Positions 29,860 through 38,132 of a DNA stretch of 38,954 nucleotides are shown in pieces. The position numbers were made by a program, and so were the translations under genes. Positions within the stretch are counted from its first letter, which is position 1; every line of letters starts with the position of its first letter. The notes under the pieces are model-generated. The model did not search any database. It worked only from the letters and a program-made list of their open reading frames with translations, and had not been told where the DNA came from. The stretch is from an uncultured bacterium (GTDB taxonomy: Bacteria > Patescibacteriota > Minisyncoccia > Phycocordibacterales > CAIZLB01), in NCBI GenBank assembly GCA_937873535.1, contig CALMYA010000035.1:1-38954 (forward strand). Reading direction: 5' to 3'.

Positions 29860-30999
29860 ATGAAGATTTTGATGACAGGCGGCGGCTCGGGCGGCCATTT
29901 TTACCCGATAATTGCCATAGCCGAAGAAATACGCGAAATATGCAAAAAAGAGAGAATTCTCGACCCCGAGATTCTTTTCATGTCGCCGAACAAATACAAC
30001 CCAAAAGAGCTTTTTGATCACGATATAGAGTTCGTACCGGTGGCGGCAGGGAAGCGGCGGGTCAGCCCTTCAGGCGCGAGTAAAATACTCAATTTTATAG
30101 ACATGTTCAAGATGGGCATTGGCGTCATCTCGGCGCTTTTCAAGCTCTATTCTATTTTCCCCGACGTCGTTTTCGCCAAAGGCGGATACACCAGCTTCCC
30201 GGCATTAATGGCTGCACGAATTTTGGGTATTCCAGTTATTATTCATGAATCAGACAGCGTGCCTGGCCGGGTTAACCTTTGGGCAGGGAAGTTCGCACAA
30301 CGAATTGCACTTTCGTACAAAGAAGCTGCACAATTTTTTCCTGCCGGCAAAACTGCTTACACAGGCAACCCGGTTCGCCGCGACCTTCGCCAGCCGCTTA
30401 CCACAGGCGCTCTTGAATATCTTCATCTTGAAACAAATGTTCCAACCGTGCTCATTCTCGGCGGGTCACAGGGCGCACGAGTCATAAACGACGCCGTTCT
30501 TACAGCATTGCCGAGACTTGTCGAGAAATATCAAATACTGCATCAAACAGGCCGAACGAATTTTGAAGAATGCTCACGAACTGCCAACGTGGTGCTGAGC
30601 GAAAACCCGCTTATAGGCCGCTACCATCCGTTCGACTACTTCAACACTTTGGCCATGCGTATGGCCGCGGGCGTTTCATCTCTTGTTATTTCTCGCGGCG
30701 GTTCGCAAATTTTTGAAATTGCATTGTGGGGGCTGCCGAGTATTCTGGTACCAATTACCGATTCAAACGGCGATCATCAGCGAAAAAATTCATATAACTA
30801 TGCCCGCGAAGGAGCGGCAGTTGTCATTGAAGAGGCAAACTTGAGCCCCGAAATCATCATGAATGAAATAAGCAGAATAATGGATAACCCGAAAGTGCTT
30901 GAACGCATGCGAGCTGGTACCAAAAACTTCGCCCGCGAAGATTCAGCGGCGCTCATAGCTCATGAAGTATTAAAAATTGCCCTCAAGCACGAGGTTTAA
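29860..30999 (+). CDS. murG: MurG, lipid II-forming N-acetylglucosamine transferase
   Basis: Peripheral membrane GT-B glycosyltransferase that adds GlcNAc to lipid I. GGGSGGHFYP (7-16) is the first G loop. VVFAKGGYTSFPALMAARILGIPVIIHESDSVPGRVNLW is highly characteristic. VLILGGSQGARVIN is the second G loop. SLVISRGGSQIFEIALWGLPSILVPI is the donor-binding region. At 379 aa the length is normal. A basic stretch after residue 60 (AAGKRRVSPS) may contact the membrane. gltX starts 15 nt after the stop, so the two are probably co-transcribed. Confidence 0.97.
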   Translation: MKILMTGGGSGGHFYPIIAIAEEIREICKKERILDPEILFMSPNKYNPKELFDHDIEFVPVAAGKRRVSPSGASKILNFIDMFKMGIGVISALFKLYSIFPDVVFAKGGYTSFPALMAARILGIPVIIHESDSVPGRVNLWAGKFAQRIALSYKEAAQFFPAGKTAYTGNPVRRDLRQPLTTGALEYLHLETNVPTVLILGGSQGARVINDAVLTALPRLVEKYQILHQTGRTNFEECSRTANVVLSENPLIGRYHPFDYFNTLAMRMAAGVSSLVISRGGSQIFEIALWGLPSILVPITDSNGDHQRKNSYNYAREGAAVVIEEANLSPEIIMNEISRIMDNPKVLERMRAGTKNFAREDSAALIAHEVLKIALKHEV

Positions 31000-31014
31000 G
31001 AGTAGAACAGAATC

Positions 31015-32562
31015 ATGTCAAATCAAAATAATTCAGAAAACAATGAGCCTAAAAAAGTAGTGACGCGTTTTGCTCCTTCGCCGACAGGCTTCATGCATAT
31101 TGGCGGCGTTCGAACTGCCTTATACGCATGGGCCTTCGCGCGAAAACATGGCGGCGTTTTTATATTGAGAATAGAAGATACAGACAAAGCCCGAGAAGTT
31201 GAGGGTTCAATTGAGCATATTATTGAATCATTAAAGTGGCTCGGCATAGAATGGAATGAAGGGCCTGACATTGGCGGCCCTAATGCACCATACCTTCAGT
31301 CGCAACGCCTTGAAAGCTACAAACAATACGCGAATATTCTTATTGATAAAGGTTTGGCTTATGCCGACCCGTACAGCAAAGAGCAGCTTGAAGATTTCAG
31401 GAAAAAAGCCGAGGTAGAAAAACGCCCATTCTTATACCGAGATCATCGTCCTGAAAACATTGAATCTTTGCCTCGATGGGACGGAACCACAGCCCTTCGC
31501 TTTAAAGTGCCTGAGGTCAAAACATATGAATGGCATGATGAAGTGAGAGGAACGCTTAGCGCCGGCCCGGAAGCACTTGATGACTTCATACTTATAAAAA
31601 GCGACGGCTACCCGACGTATAACTTTGCGCACATAATAGATGACCTTTTGATGGGTACAACCCATATTTTTCGCGGTGACGAATTTATTTCTTCTACGCC
31701 GAAATTTCTTTCAGTATATGACGCTCTTGAAATTGAGTACCCGAAGTTCATAAGCCTTTCTCCCATTCTTGGAGCTGAAGGAACAAAAAAACTTGGCAAG
31801 CGCGACGGTTCAAAAGACATTCTCGACTACAAGCGTGAAGGCTACCTACCTGAAGCCATGATGAATTACCTCGCATTCATAGGCTGGAACCCGGGAGGAG
31901 AAAAAGAAATATTCAGCAAGGAAGAATTTTTGCAGGCCTTTAGCCTTTCGGGCGTCCATACCTCAGGCGGCAAAGCCAGCGAAGAAAAGCTAAACTGGTT
32001 TAACAAAAAGCATCTTGACCTCTTAAGCGATGACGACTTTTATTCTAAGGCAGAGCCTTTTGTTTCGGAAAAGTTACGTTCACAACCATCCTTTGCATCA
32101 AGGTTTCGAAAAATAGTAAGCAACGGCCCAGATGGAGTTCCCGTGCTTCGTGAACGAATTACGCATTTTGGCGATATCTCCAGACTTGAAGAAGAGGGAA
32201 ACTTGTCTTTTTACTTTGAGACTCCATCATATGATGTAAACCTGCTTTTATGCCCTGAGAAGCAGAGAAAAGGCAAAGAGAACATTACGCTGCAAGACTT
32301 GGTACCCGTTCTTGAAGAGCTCAAGAATATAATTTCAAACGCCGACGATGCAACTATTAGCACAATTTCCATAACAGACATCATTATGCCTTACGCCGAC
32401 AAAGAGGGTAGGGGCTTTGTACTATGGCCGCTTCGCATTGCTCTATACGGAAAGGAAGTTTCCCCCGACCCTTTCACTATGATTTCCATTATAGGCAAAG
32501 AAGAAGCTTTGGCACGCCTAATTGCCGCGATTGAAAAAATAACTAATGCTTCAAAAATATAA
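31015..32562 (+). CDS. gltX: Glutamyl-tRNA synthetase
   Basis: Class I synthetase, 515 aa. RFAPSPTGFMHIGGVRTALYAWAFARKHGG contains the HIGH-type HIGG. FILRIEDTD follows. The second signature loop is KLGKRDG in place of the usual K(M/L)SKRxG. The C-terminal anticodon-binding helices are present and slightly extended. tRNA-Glu(UUC) occurs at 17.8 kb. Whether this enzyme also charges tRNA-Gln cannot be seen here. The M23 peptidase gene begins within the last 17 nt. Confidence 0.96.
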   Translation: MSNQNNSENNEPKKVVTRFAPSPTGFMHIGGVRTALYAWAFARKHGGVFILRIEDTDKAREVEGSIEHIIESLKWLGIEWNEGPDIGGPNAPYLQSQRLESYKQYANILIDKGLAYADPYSKEQLEDFRKKAEVEKRPFLYRDHRPENIESLPRWDGTTALRFKVPEVKTYEWHDEVRGTLSAGPEALDDFILIKSDGYPTYNFAHIIDDLLMGTTHIFRGDEFISSTPKFLSVYDALEIEYPKFISLSPILGAEGTKKLGKRDGSKDILDYKREGYLPEAMMNYLAFIGWNPGGEKEIFSKEEFLQAFSLSGVHTSGGKASEEKLNWFNKKHLDLLSDDDFYSKAEPFVSEKLRSQPSFASRFRKIVSNGPDGVPVLRERITHFGDISRLEEEGNLSFYFETPSYDVNLLLCPEKQRKGKENITLQDLVPVLEELKNIISNADDATISTISITDIIMPYADKEGRGFVLWPLRIALYGKEVSPDPFTMISIIGKEEALARLIAAIEKITNASKI

Positions 32563-33874
32563 CAGCAAAAAATCAGTCGTAGCATTAGGCCTGACGCTGA
32601 CACTGGCATTTACTTTTGCAATTTTTGCCGTTCCTCAATTTGCAGGTACAAGTTTCGCTCTCACAAATGAAGAGGAGCTTCAGCAGAAGATTGACGAACG
32701 CAACAGGAACATAGCGGAGCTCAACAAGGAAATTCAGCAATATTCAGAGCTCGTTGATAAAACCGGTAAAGAAGCGCAGACCCTGCAAAACCGCATCAAA
32801 CAACTTGAAGCGAACGCTAAGGCAATAAATGCCGACATTCAAAAAACCCAAAAAAAAATAGACGTGGCAAACCTGACAATTCAGAAACTTGGCATGAATA
32901 TTCAGGCATCGCAAAGCAAAATTGGAGCACTTCAGAACGGCCTTGAAAAAAGCGTACGTGACATTTACGCTGCCGACAATACAAGCATTGTCGAACAGAT
33001 TCTTGCCGGTAAAAGCTTCGGCGAACTTCTGTTTGCTATAGACAGCCAGTTTAGCTTCAACGACAGCATGCAAAATACCATCATGCAGGTAAGGGAGGAA
33101 AAAAAGAAAATAGAAACAAGTAAAACTGAAACCGAATCGCAGAAGAAGGATCTTGTAGCCCTTCAAACAGAGCTTTCAAGCAAAAAGAAAGCCGTCGACT
33201 ATACCAAAAACGAAGAAAACCAGACGCTCAAATCTACGAAGAATCAAGAACAAAATTATCAAAAAATTCTTCAAGATAAGCAGGCGCTAAAGGCCGCTTT
33301 TGAAAAAGAAATTTTCGATTATGAATCACGGTTGAAATATACCGGCAACAAAGGCACATTGCCTGCGGCAGGAACGAGCGCTCTTTCATGGCCTCTCGAC
33401 AATGTGCGCATCACTCAATTTTTCGGCAAATCGGTTGCGGCCTCGAGGCTATATGTTTCTGGTTCGCATAACGGCGTAGACTTCGGCGTACCAATAGGCA
33501 CAACAGTAAAGGCGGCCGGCAGCGGGGTAGTGGCAGGCGCAGGTGACACCGATATTACCTGTAAAGGAGCCTCATTTGGCCGCTGGGTGCTTCTAAAATA
33601 CGATAACGGTCTCGCCACCACATACGGCCATTTGTCTGTGATAAGCGTTACCAAGGGCCAGCAGGTAAAGGTAGGCGACGTTATCGGCCTTTCAGGAAAT
33701 ACAGGCTATTCTACGGGCCCGCATCTTCATATATCTGCCTACGCCGCCGACTCAGTTCAGGTATTAGACCGCCCAAGTGTCTCGTGCGGCGGAAAGGTTT
33801 ATACAATGCCGATATCGCCGGTCGAGGCCTATCTTGATCCTATGTTATACTTTCCGCCATATAACAAGAAGTAA
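32546..33874 (+). CDS. M23 peptidase with N-terminal coiled coil (EnvC-like)
   Basis: Cell-wall hydrolase or activator exported by a signal peptide (VVALGLTLTLAFTFAIFAVPQFAGTSFA, to about residue 38). Residues 42-265 are a long coiled coil. The LytM domain (about 285-440) has H308 and D312 (SHNGVDFG), H362 (TYGHLS) and the GPHLHI motif with H393 and H395. All metal ligands are present, so it should be catalytic, unlike EnvC itself. The LytM domain contains a Cys pair (ITCKGAS, SVSCGGK). It overlaps gltX by 17 nt. Confidence 0.93.
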   Translation: MLQKYNSKKSVVALGLTLTLAFTFAIFAVPQFAGTSFALTNEEELQQKIDERNRNIAELNKEIQQYSELVDKTGKEAQTLQNRIKQLEANAKAINADIQKTQKKIDVANLTIQKLGMNIQASQSKIGALQNGLEKSVRDIYAADNTSIVEQILAGKSFGELLFAIDSQFSFNDSMQNTIMQVREEKKKIETSKTETESQKKDLVALQTELSSKKKAVDYTKNEENQTLKSTKNQEQNYQKILQDKQALKAAFEKEIFDYESRLKYTGNKGTLPAAGTSALSWPLDNVRITQFFGKSVAASRLYVSGSHNGVDFGVPIGTTVKAAGSGVVAGAGDTDITCKGASFGRWVLLKYDNGLATTYGHLSVISVTKGQQVKVGDVIGLSGNTGYSTGPHLHISAYAADSVQVLDRPSVSCGGKVYTMPISPVEAYLDPMLYFPPYNKK

Positions 33875-33912
33875 AAAACCTCTATCACCACTAACTCTTC
33901 AACGAAATATTT

Positions 33913-36210
33913 ATGTGCGGCATTGCAGGAATAATCGGAAAACCGGAAAAGACAAAAGAGGTCATCGAACGGATGGTCGACATAATAACTCACCGCGGCC
34001 CTGACGATCGCGGCGTACTTGTCGAAGAGAGCTTCGCTTTCGGCATGCGCAGGCTTTCAATTATAGACATAAACCGGGGTCATCAACCTATTTCAAATGA
34101 AGACGGAACAGTTACTGTAGTTTTTAACGGCGAAATTTATAACCACAGAGAACTTCGGCCAAACCTCATAGCCCTCGGCCATCATTTTAAAACAGATAGC
34201 GACACCGAAGGCCTCGTTCACTTGTATGAACAATACGGCCACGACATGCTACGCAAACTTCGCGGCATGTTCGGCTTTTGCATATTCGATAGAGGCAGGA
34301 ACCAGTTGTTTATCGCTCGCGATTTCTTTGGAATTAAGCCAATATATTATCGCGTAGTAGACGGCACATGCATCGGTTTCGCTTCCGAAATAAAAAGCCT
34401 GCTCGAAGACCATTCCTATAAAAAAAGCGTAAACGATGCGGCTGTTTACAACTATTTGGCATATCAGTACAACCCGCTTGAAGAAACCATGTTTAAGGGC
34501 ATTTATAAGCTTTTGCCCGGCCATTATATGGTCATTAATTTGGAAGACGGCTCGTACACCACAGAACCTTATTGGCATTATCATTTCGATGACAAGGCGG
34601 CAAAGAAAGGCATCAAAGACAAAAATCTTCTTGCGGAAGAATACGTGCAAAGCAAGGTGCAAAGCGAAAGCTATGAACAAGAACTGGCGAAAGAAGTGCG
34701 CAAGGTAGTTGAAGACTCAGTTGAGCATCACCTTATAAGCGATGTACCCGTCGGCTCATTTCTTTCCGGCGGGGTAGACAGCGGTATCATCGTCACCACC
34801 ATGCAGAACTTGCGCAAGAAGGCCAATACTGCGCCGGTTTCAACATTCACTATAGGATTTAAACACGTGAGCGAACACAGCGAGGCGCGGCAAGTGGCTG
34901 AAAATGTCGGTTCAGACCATAACGAAATAACTGTAGACTTTGACGAATACTTCAACGAACTGCCTAAAATTGCCTGGCATTTCGACGAGCCCGTTGCCGA
35001 CCCATCAGCCGTTGCATTGTATTTCTTGGCGCGCGAAGCGCGTAAGAAAGTCAAAGTGGTGCTTTCTGGCGAAGGCGCCGACGAGCTCTTCGGCGGCTAC
35101 AATATTTACCGCGAGCCGTTCGACCTTGCCCATGTTTCAAAATTTTCCTCAGTTTTCAAAACTATTTTTATCAAACCGCTCACAAAAATTCCTTTGCCGT
35201 TTTTTGGAAAAAATTATTTGAGCCGTGCACTCATGAGCGTCGAGGAACGCTACATAGGCAACGCGCATATCTTCAGGCCTGCTGAGCAAGAAAAGATATG
35301 GGCCGGCCCTAAGCAGGAACGCTTCAGCCTCAAGTCGTACTACAGCGCAGTTAAGAACGAAACCGACTCCCGCAAAATGCAGTATATAGACATCAACTTC
35401 TGGCTTCCTGGCGACATTCTGGCCAAAGCCGACAAGATGACCATGGCGCATTCACTTGAACTTCGCGTGCCGTTTCTCGACGTCGAAGTCGGCCGGATTT
35501 CCGCTAAAATTCCCGACTATCTGAAATACAAGGAAGGGAAGACCAAGTACATCCTGCGAAAGGCTTTTGAATCTATATTGCCGGCTGAAACTGCCGCGAG
35601 AAAGAAACTAGGCTTTCCGACACCGCTTCGTTTATGGCTCAAGGAACGTCCTGAAGAAATTATGGATATTATTCGAAAAAATTCTTATATACAGAAAAAA
35701 TTCGACATGGATGCCGTCGAGACCCTCATGATTTCTCATCGGCGGGGAAGAGCCGACAATTCAAGAAAGCTTTACATCCTTCTCATGCTGGCCTTGTGGT
35801 ATAATGTTTACATGAAAAGCTCTTCAGGTTACGGAATAAGCGCGCATGCTGAACATTCATCTGATGCATTGGGCGCACATGCCGGCTCCTCAAATCCTCT
35901 AATTAAAAAAACTAGCAGGGAAGACTCCCCTGCTAAAAGCCGCGAAAGGCATTCGGTAAAGATAAGCCGAAAACTAGGTCAACATGGGTCTCATGGGCAT
36001 CATAGCTCCCAAAAAGGCTTTCTTGAGCTTATAGTCGTGGTCATAATTGCTTTGGTTCTTCTTCATGTGCTTGGCATCGACATTAGAGATATTTTGGCAA
36101 AACCTTGGGTAAAAGAATTCGCCGTTTTCATATGGAATCTTTTAAAACTAGTTTGGGCAGATATTCTACAGATTGTAGCGTTCGTTAAAGACTTGGTGGC
36201 CTCAAATTAG
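33913..36210 (+). CDS. asnB: Glutamine-hydrolysing asparagine synthetase with C-terminal membrane extension
   Basis: Makes Asn from Asp with Gln as nitrogen donor; close relatives act on other carboxylates. Cys2 (MCGIAGIIG) is the amidotransferase nucleophile, with HRGPDDRG and VFNGEIYNHREL after it. The synthetase half has the PP-loop SGGVDS (285-290), the block SGEGADELFGGYN, and KMTMAHSLELRVPFLD. The canonical enzyme ends near residue 633. A further 132 residues follow in frame: a Ser/His-rich basic linker, a transmembrane helix (FLELIVVVIIALVLLHVLG) and an amphipathic region. The extension begins at Met634, just after an extended -10, TGGTATAAT, so it may also be made as a separate protein. 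Confidence 0.9.
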   Translation: MCGIAGIIGKPEKTKEVIERMVDIITHRGPDDRGVLVEESFAFGMRRLSIIDINRGHQPISNEDGTVTVVFNGEIYNHRELRPNLIALGHHFKTDSDTEGLVHLYEQYGHDMLRKLRGMFGFCIFDRGRNQLFIARDFFGIKPIYYRVVDGTCIGFASEIKSLLEDHSYKKSVNDAAVYNYLAYQYNPLEETMFKGIYKLLPGHYMVINLEDGSYTTEPYWHYHFDDKAAKKGIKDKNLLAEEYVQSKVQSESYEQELAKEVRKVVEDSVEHHLISDVPVGSFLSGGVDSGIIVTTMQNLRKKANTAPVSTFTIGFKHVSEHSEARQVAENVGSDHNEITVDFDEYFNELPKIAWHFDEPVADPSAVALYFLAREARKKVKVVLSGEGADELFGGYNIYREPFDLAHVSKFSSVFKTIFIKPLTKIPLPFFGKNYLSRALMSVEERYIGNAHIFRPAEQEKIWAGPKQERFSLKSYYSAVKNETDSRKMQYIDINFWLPGDILAKADKMTMAHSLELRVPFLDVEVGRISAKIPDYLKYKEGKTKYILRKAFESILPAETAARKKLGFPTPLRLWLKERPEEIMDIIRKNSYIQKKFDMDAVETLMISHRRGRADNSRKLYILLMLALWYNVYMKSSSGYGISAHAEHSSDALGAHAGSSNPLIKKTSREDSPAKSRERHSVKISRKLGQHGSHGHHSSQKGFLELIVVVIIALVLLHVLGIDIRDILAKPWVKEFAVFIWNLLKLVWADILQIVAFVKDLVASN
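35797..35805 (+). promoter_or_regulatory. Possible internal promoter within asnB
   Basis: TGGTATAAT, 6 nt before an in-frame ATG at 35812 that begins the C-terminal extension. It encodes WYN in the asnB frame, so chance cannot be excluded. Confidence 0.35.
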
Positions 36211-36247
36211 CCTGTGCTTAGCCTGTGCACAGGCAGGGTAGAGTTTT
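36210..36247 (+). terminator. Likely asnB terminator
   Basis: GCCTGTGC (36210-36217) pairs with GCACAGGC (36227-36234), followed closely by GAGTTTTTC. The hairpin starts on the last base of the stop codon. Confidence 0.5.
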
Positions 36248-36262
36248 TCTATAAATAAGGCG

Positions 36263-36268
36263 TATACT
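36263..36268 (+). promoter_or_regulatory. -10 box of the tiny Cys4 gene
   Basis: TATACT, 24 nt before ATG 36293; the -35 is weak. Confidence 0.4.
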
Positions 36269-36292
36269 TTATATTGAAGGAGGAATTAGTTC

Positions 36293-36436
36293 ATGGGTAC
36301 GCTAAGGATGTTCATCAGAATCGTATGCAGCCACTGCGGTACCGTCATCCATTTCGGTCAAATATGGATACAAAAAGGCAAAAAAGATTTCTGCTCGGAT
36401 GGCTGCAGCGACAAATCAAACAAGAAAGGCAATTAG
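36293..36436 (+). CDS. Tiny Cys4 zinc-binding protein (47 aa)
   Basis: This gene is shorter than usual annotation limits. The product has CSHC (Cys12, Cys15) and CSDGC (Cys34, Cys38), a CxxC-x18-CxxxC pattern that should bind one zinc, between a basic N-terminus (MGTLRMFIRIV) and a Lys-rich tail. It has a strong Shine-Dalgarno (GAAGGAGGAATTAG) before ATG, a -10 upstream and a perfect terminator downstream, so it is a complete expression unit. The fold resembles small treble-clef or TRASH-like fingers, but I cannot name a family. The overlapping frame 36274-36546 is a shadow. Confidence 0.72.
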   Translation: MGTLRMFIRIVCSHCGTVIHFGQIWIQKGKKDFCSDGCSDKSNKKGN

Positions 36437-36442
36437 CGCCAA

Positions 36443-36483
36443 CCCCCGGTTTCCAACAAAGGAGCCGGGGGATTGTTGTTTTA
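36443..36483 (+). terminator. Terminator of the Cys4 gene
   Basis: CCCCCGG (36443-36449) pairs with CCGGGGG (36465-36471), followed by ATTGTTGTTTT. Confidence 0.85.
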
Positions 36484-36501
36484 AAGAGGACCCAAGGTAG
36501 C

Positions 36502-36576
36502 TATAGCGTATTGTCGCAAAAGATATATTCTGCGACATGCCTATAAGGGCGGCCGGGGGGCAAAACCCCTTCTTCC
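36502..36576. other. Two further hairpins in an intergenic stretch
   Basis: TGTCGCA (36512-36518) pairs with TGCGACA (36531-36537), extended by TATAG (36502-36506) with CTATA (36541-36545). GGGG-CAAAA-CCCC (36557-36569) follows, ending TTCTT, which looks like a weak terminator. No gene is visible between 36437 and 36674; these may be the remains of a small RNA. Confidence 0.4.
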
Positions 36577-36674
36577 CTACAGACCTTCAACTCATATCCG
36601 AGGTTTAAAGTTATCAACATATCTTTTTAAAAAATGCATCTTAAAATTTTAATTTGATTCACTAAAATAAAATC

Positions 36675-37304
36675 GTGGCAAAAGTTAAATGCGATTTTAA
36701 TACTGTAAAAAATGGCTTCGAAAGATTTTATCGTGAAAACGGCAGGCATCCGTCTGTGTTCGATATTGATTCATGTCTCTACCTGCCCTCTTCTAGGCAA
36801 ATCCAAAGAATCTGGCCTGGAGGAGTCAAAGAAGTGCGCAAGCTATTAGGTATAGAAATTACAGACTTTACTACAGGAAACACAAGGTCCACCGTCGCAA
36901 GAAATATGAGCAAGCGGGGTCGTGAGATAGAAAGGCAAGTTCAAGCGATGCTTGTAAGTAAATTTGGTGAGGTCTTTGTTCATGAGCAAAAGCCTTTTGA
37001 TGACTATTCCGGAAGATTTGACTTTGTCGTCTACTCTAAAACTAATAAGTTTGCTGTTGATGTTTTTTACGCAACAGATAAAGCTAGCTTTACGGGTTGC
37101 TTAAACAGTAAGATAAACACATACAGAAAAATTACATTCCCTGTTTATCTACTGCAGGTAAATACCGACATATTCAGTGCCTTCAACGTTAATAGCTTTA
37201 TTGCCAGAAAGAGAAATACGCTGCCCGCGCATATTACATTACTTTCTTTAGAGGATTTCCAATCATTTATTACATCAATGGATGCGTACTCTTTTAAACT
37301 TTAG
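36675..37304 (+). CDS. Putative nuclease with homing-endonuclease-like N-terminal repeat
   Basis: 209 aa. The N-terminal segment FERFYRENGRHPSVFDID...RQIQRIWPGGVKEVRKLLGI resembles the small DNA-binding repeat associated with homing endonucleases. The rest looks like a PD-(D/E)XK fold: EIERQVQAMLVSKFGEVFVHEQKPF, then GRFDFVVYS (Asp), then KFAVDVFYATDK (Asp, but no clear Lys two residues later). The catalytic Lys may be displaced or lost. Start GTG 36675 fits the first conserved residues. No methyltransferase or restriction partner is adjacent. It could be an orphan endonuclease or a Vsr-like repair enzyme; confidence in any function is low. Confidence 0.6.
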   Translation: MAKVKCDFNTVKNGFERFYRENGRHPSVFDIDSCLYLPSSRQIQRIWPGGVKEVRKLLGIEITDFTTGNTRSTVARNMSKRGREIERQVQAMLVSKFGEVFVHEQKPFDDYSGRFDFVVYSKTNKFAVDVFYATDKASFTGCLNSKINTYRKITFPVYLLQVNTDIFSAFNVNSFIARKRNTLPAHITLLSLEDFQSFITSMDAYSFKL

Positions 37305-37325
37305 CCTTCTACCCTTCCTTACAAC

Positions 37326-37364
37326 ACAAAAACCGCACCTACATTTCGTAGGTGCGGTTTTTGT
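37326..37364. terminator. Bidirectional terminator (17-bp perfect stem)
   Basis: 37326-37342 pairs perfectly with 37348-37364 (core ACCGCACCTAC/GTAGGTGCGGT) around ATTTC, with A-rich and T-rich ends. It lies between two convergent genes. Confidence 0.9.
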
Positions 37365-37428
37365 ATATCTTGTTTGTGCTTATCTTTTCTAGTGATTTAG
37401 CGATACCTAGAACCTTAGTGGCTCTATT

Positions 37429-37959
37429 TTACTTCTCGGCCAATTTGGCGCCGGAGCTGAACATTGCCTTGGCAACGTCAGATTTGATCCAGCAAGGGCG
37501 AGACGAGACCCATGGCGCTGTTCCCTCTTCTGTATAAAGAAGACGGGCGTATGACATGTTTCCGTCTAGCGTTCGAAGGTCAACATTGAGCTTAGAGGCA
37601 CGCTTGCCGTGATAGTAGTCGTTGACCTGCATGACGCCGAGGTCTTTGCTGTTAACCACGCCGCGAAAGACAGTTCCGTCGGCATTGAACTGTCTGTACT
37701 GAGATTCGCACTTGGCGATTTCAGCCATGATAGGAAGGTCTGAGAAATATTCTCGTACCCTGCTTTCAACGTCTTTGTTCAAACTGGTCTTTTTTGAAAC
37801 AGTTTTAGCAGTAGATGTTGCAGTTGTAGCGACCGTTGTCGTGGCAGCCACCGTAGTGGTTGCCGCCGATGTTGTTCCTGTTTCTGCCTTGGCTTCGTAG
37901 TTCTGACCTGACATTGTCTGAATGTCTGTGAGCCCTGATGCGAGCCCGGATGTTAGCAT
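37429..37959 (-). CDS. Lytic transglycosylase-like protein
   Basis: Secreted or anchored SLT-fold peptidoglycan lytic enzyme. The domain starts at IMAEIAKCESQYRQF with the catalytic Glu85. VVNSKDLGVMQVNDYYHGKRA and GNMSYARLLYTEEGTAPWVSSRPCW, the standard motifs, follow. A Thr/Ala/Val-rich linker (about 28-55) precedes it. ATG 37959 would give only MLTSGLASGL as N-terminus. Read further upstream in frame, the sequence encodes KRLILQFTIGLAMLTSGLASG, a good signal peptide, but it has no ATG, GTG or TTG before an in-frame TAG. The true start may be non-standard. A structured leader and a strong promoter lie upstream. Confidence 0.85.
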   Translation of the reverse strand: MLTSGLASGLTDIQTMSGQNYEAKAETGTTSAATTTVAATTTVATTATSTAKTVSKKTSLNKDVESRVREYFSDLPIMAEIAKCESQYRQFNADGTVFRGVVNSKDLGVMQVNDYYHGKRASKLNVDLRTLDGNMSYARLLYTEEGTAPWVSSRPCWIKSDVAKAMFSSGAKLAEK

Positions 37960-38008
37960 TGCGAGACCGATAGTGAATTGTAAGATAAGCCTTTTCTAAG
38001 CTGGTAAT

Positions 38009-38121
38009 ACGCGTGTCGATGACGGGCTGGCCTTTACAGAGCGCCTGGATAAACTCTTAAGCTTGTTCCCTTTCGGGTACTCGCCCTGTTTCTCGCGGGT
38101 CTGACTGGCCTTTCGACGCGT
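38009..38121 (-). ncRNA. Structured 5' leader RNA, riboswitch-like
   Basis: On the minus strand a 113-nt region is closed by ACGCGUCGA (38121-38113) with UCGACACGCGU (38019-38009), 9 bp with a 2-nt bulge. Inside are a CCC-GAAA-GGG hairpin, a second CCC/GGG hairpin, an AGAG/CUCU stem and two copies of AAAGGCCAG. It ends about 50 nt before the lytic transglycosylase start. I cannot assign a known class. c-di-AMP (ydaO) riboswitches often control cell-wall hydrolases in other bacteria and have a similar end (CCCGUCA...CGCGU), but the match is weak. Confidence 0.5.
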
Positions 38122-38132
38122 TTGCACAAATT

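Noticed and set aside
36274..36546. 90-aa frame overlapping the Cys4 gene
   Set aside because: Its start lies before the Shine-Dalgarno site, and it runs through the terminator.
38009..38121. Firm assignment as a ydaO c-di-AMP riboswitch
   Set aside because: Only the last segment is similar; the conserved internal motifs that I remember are not clearly present.
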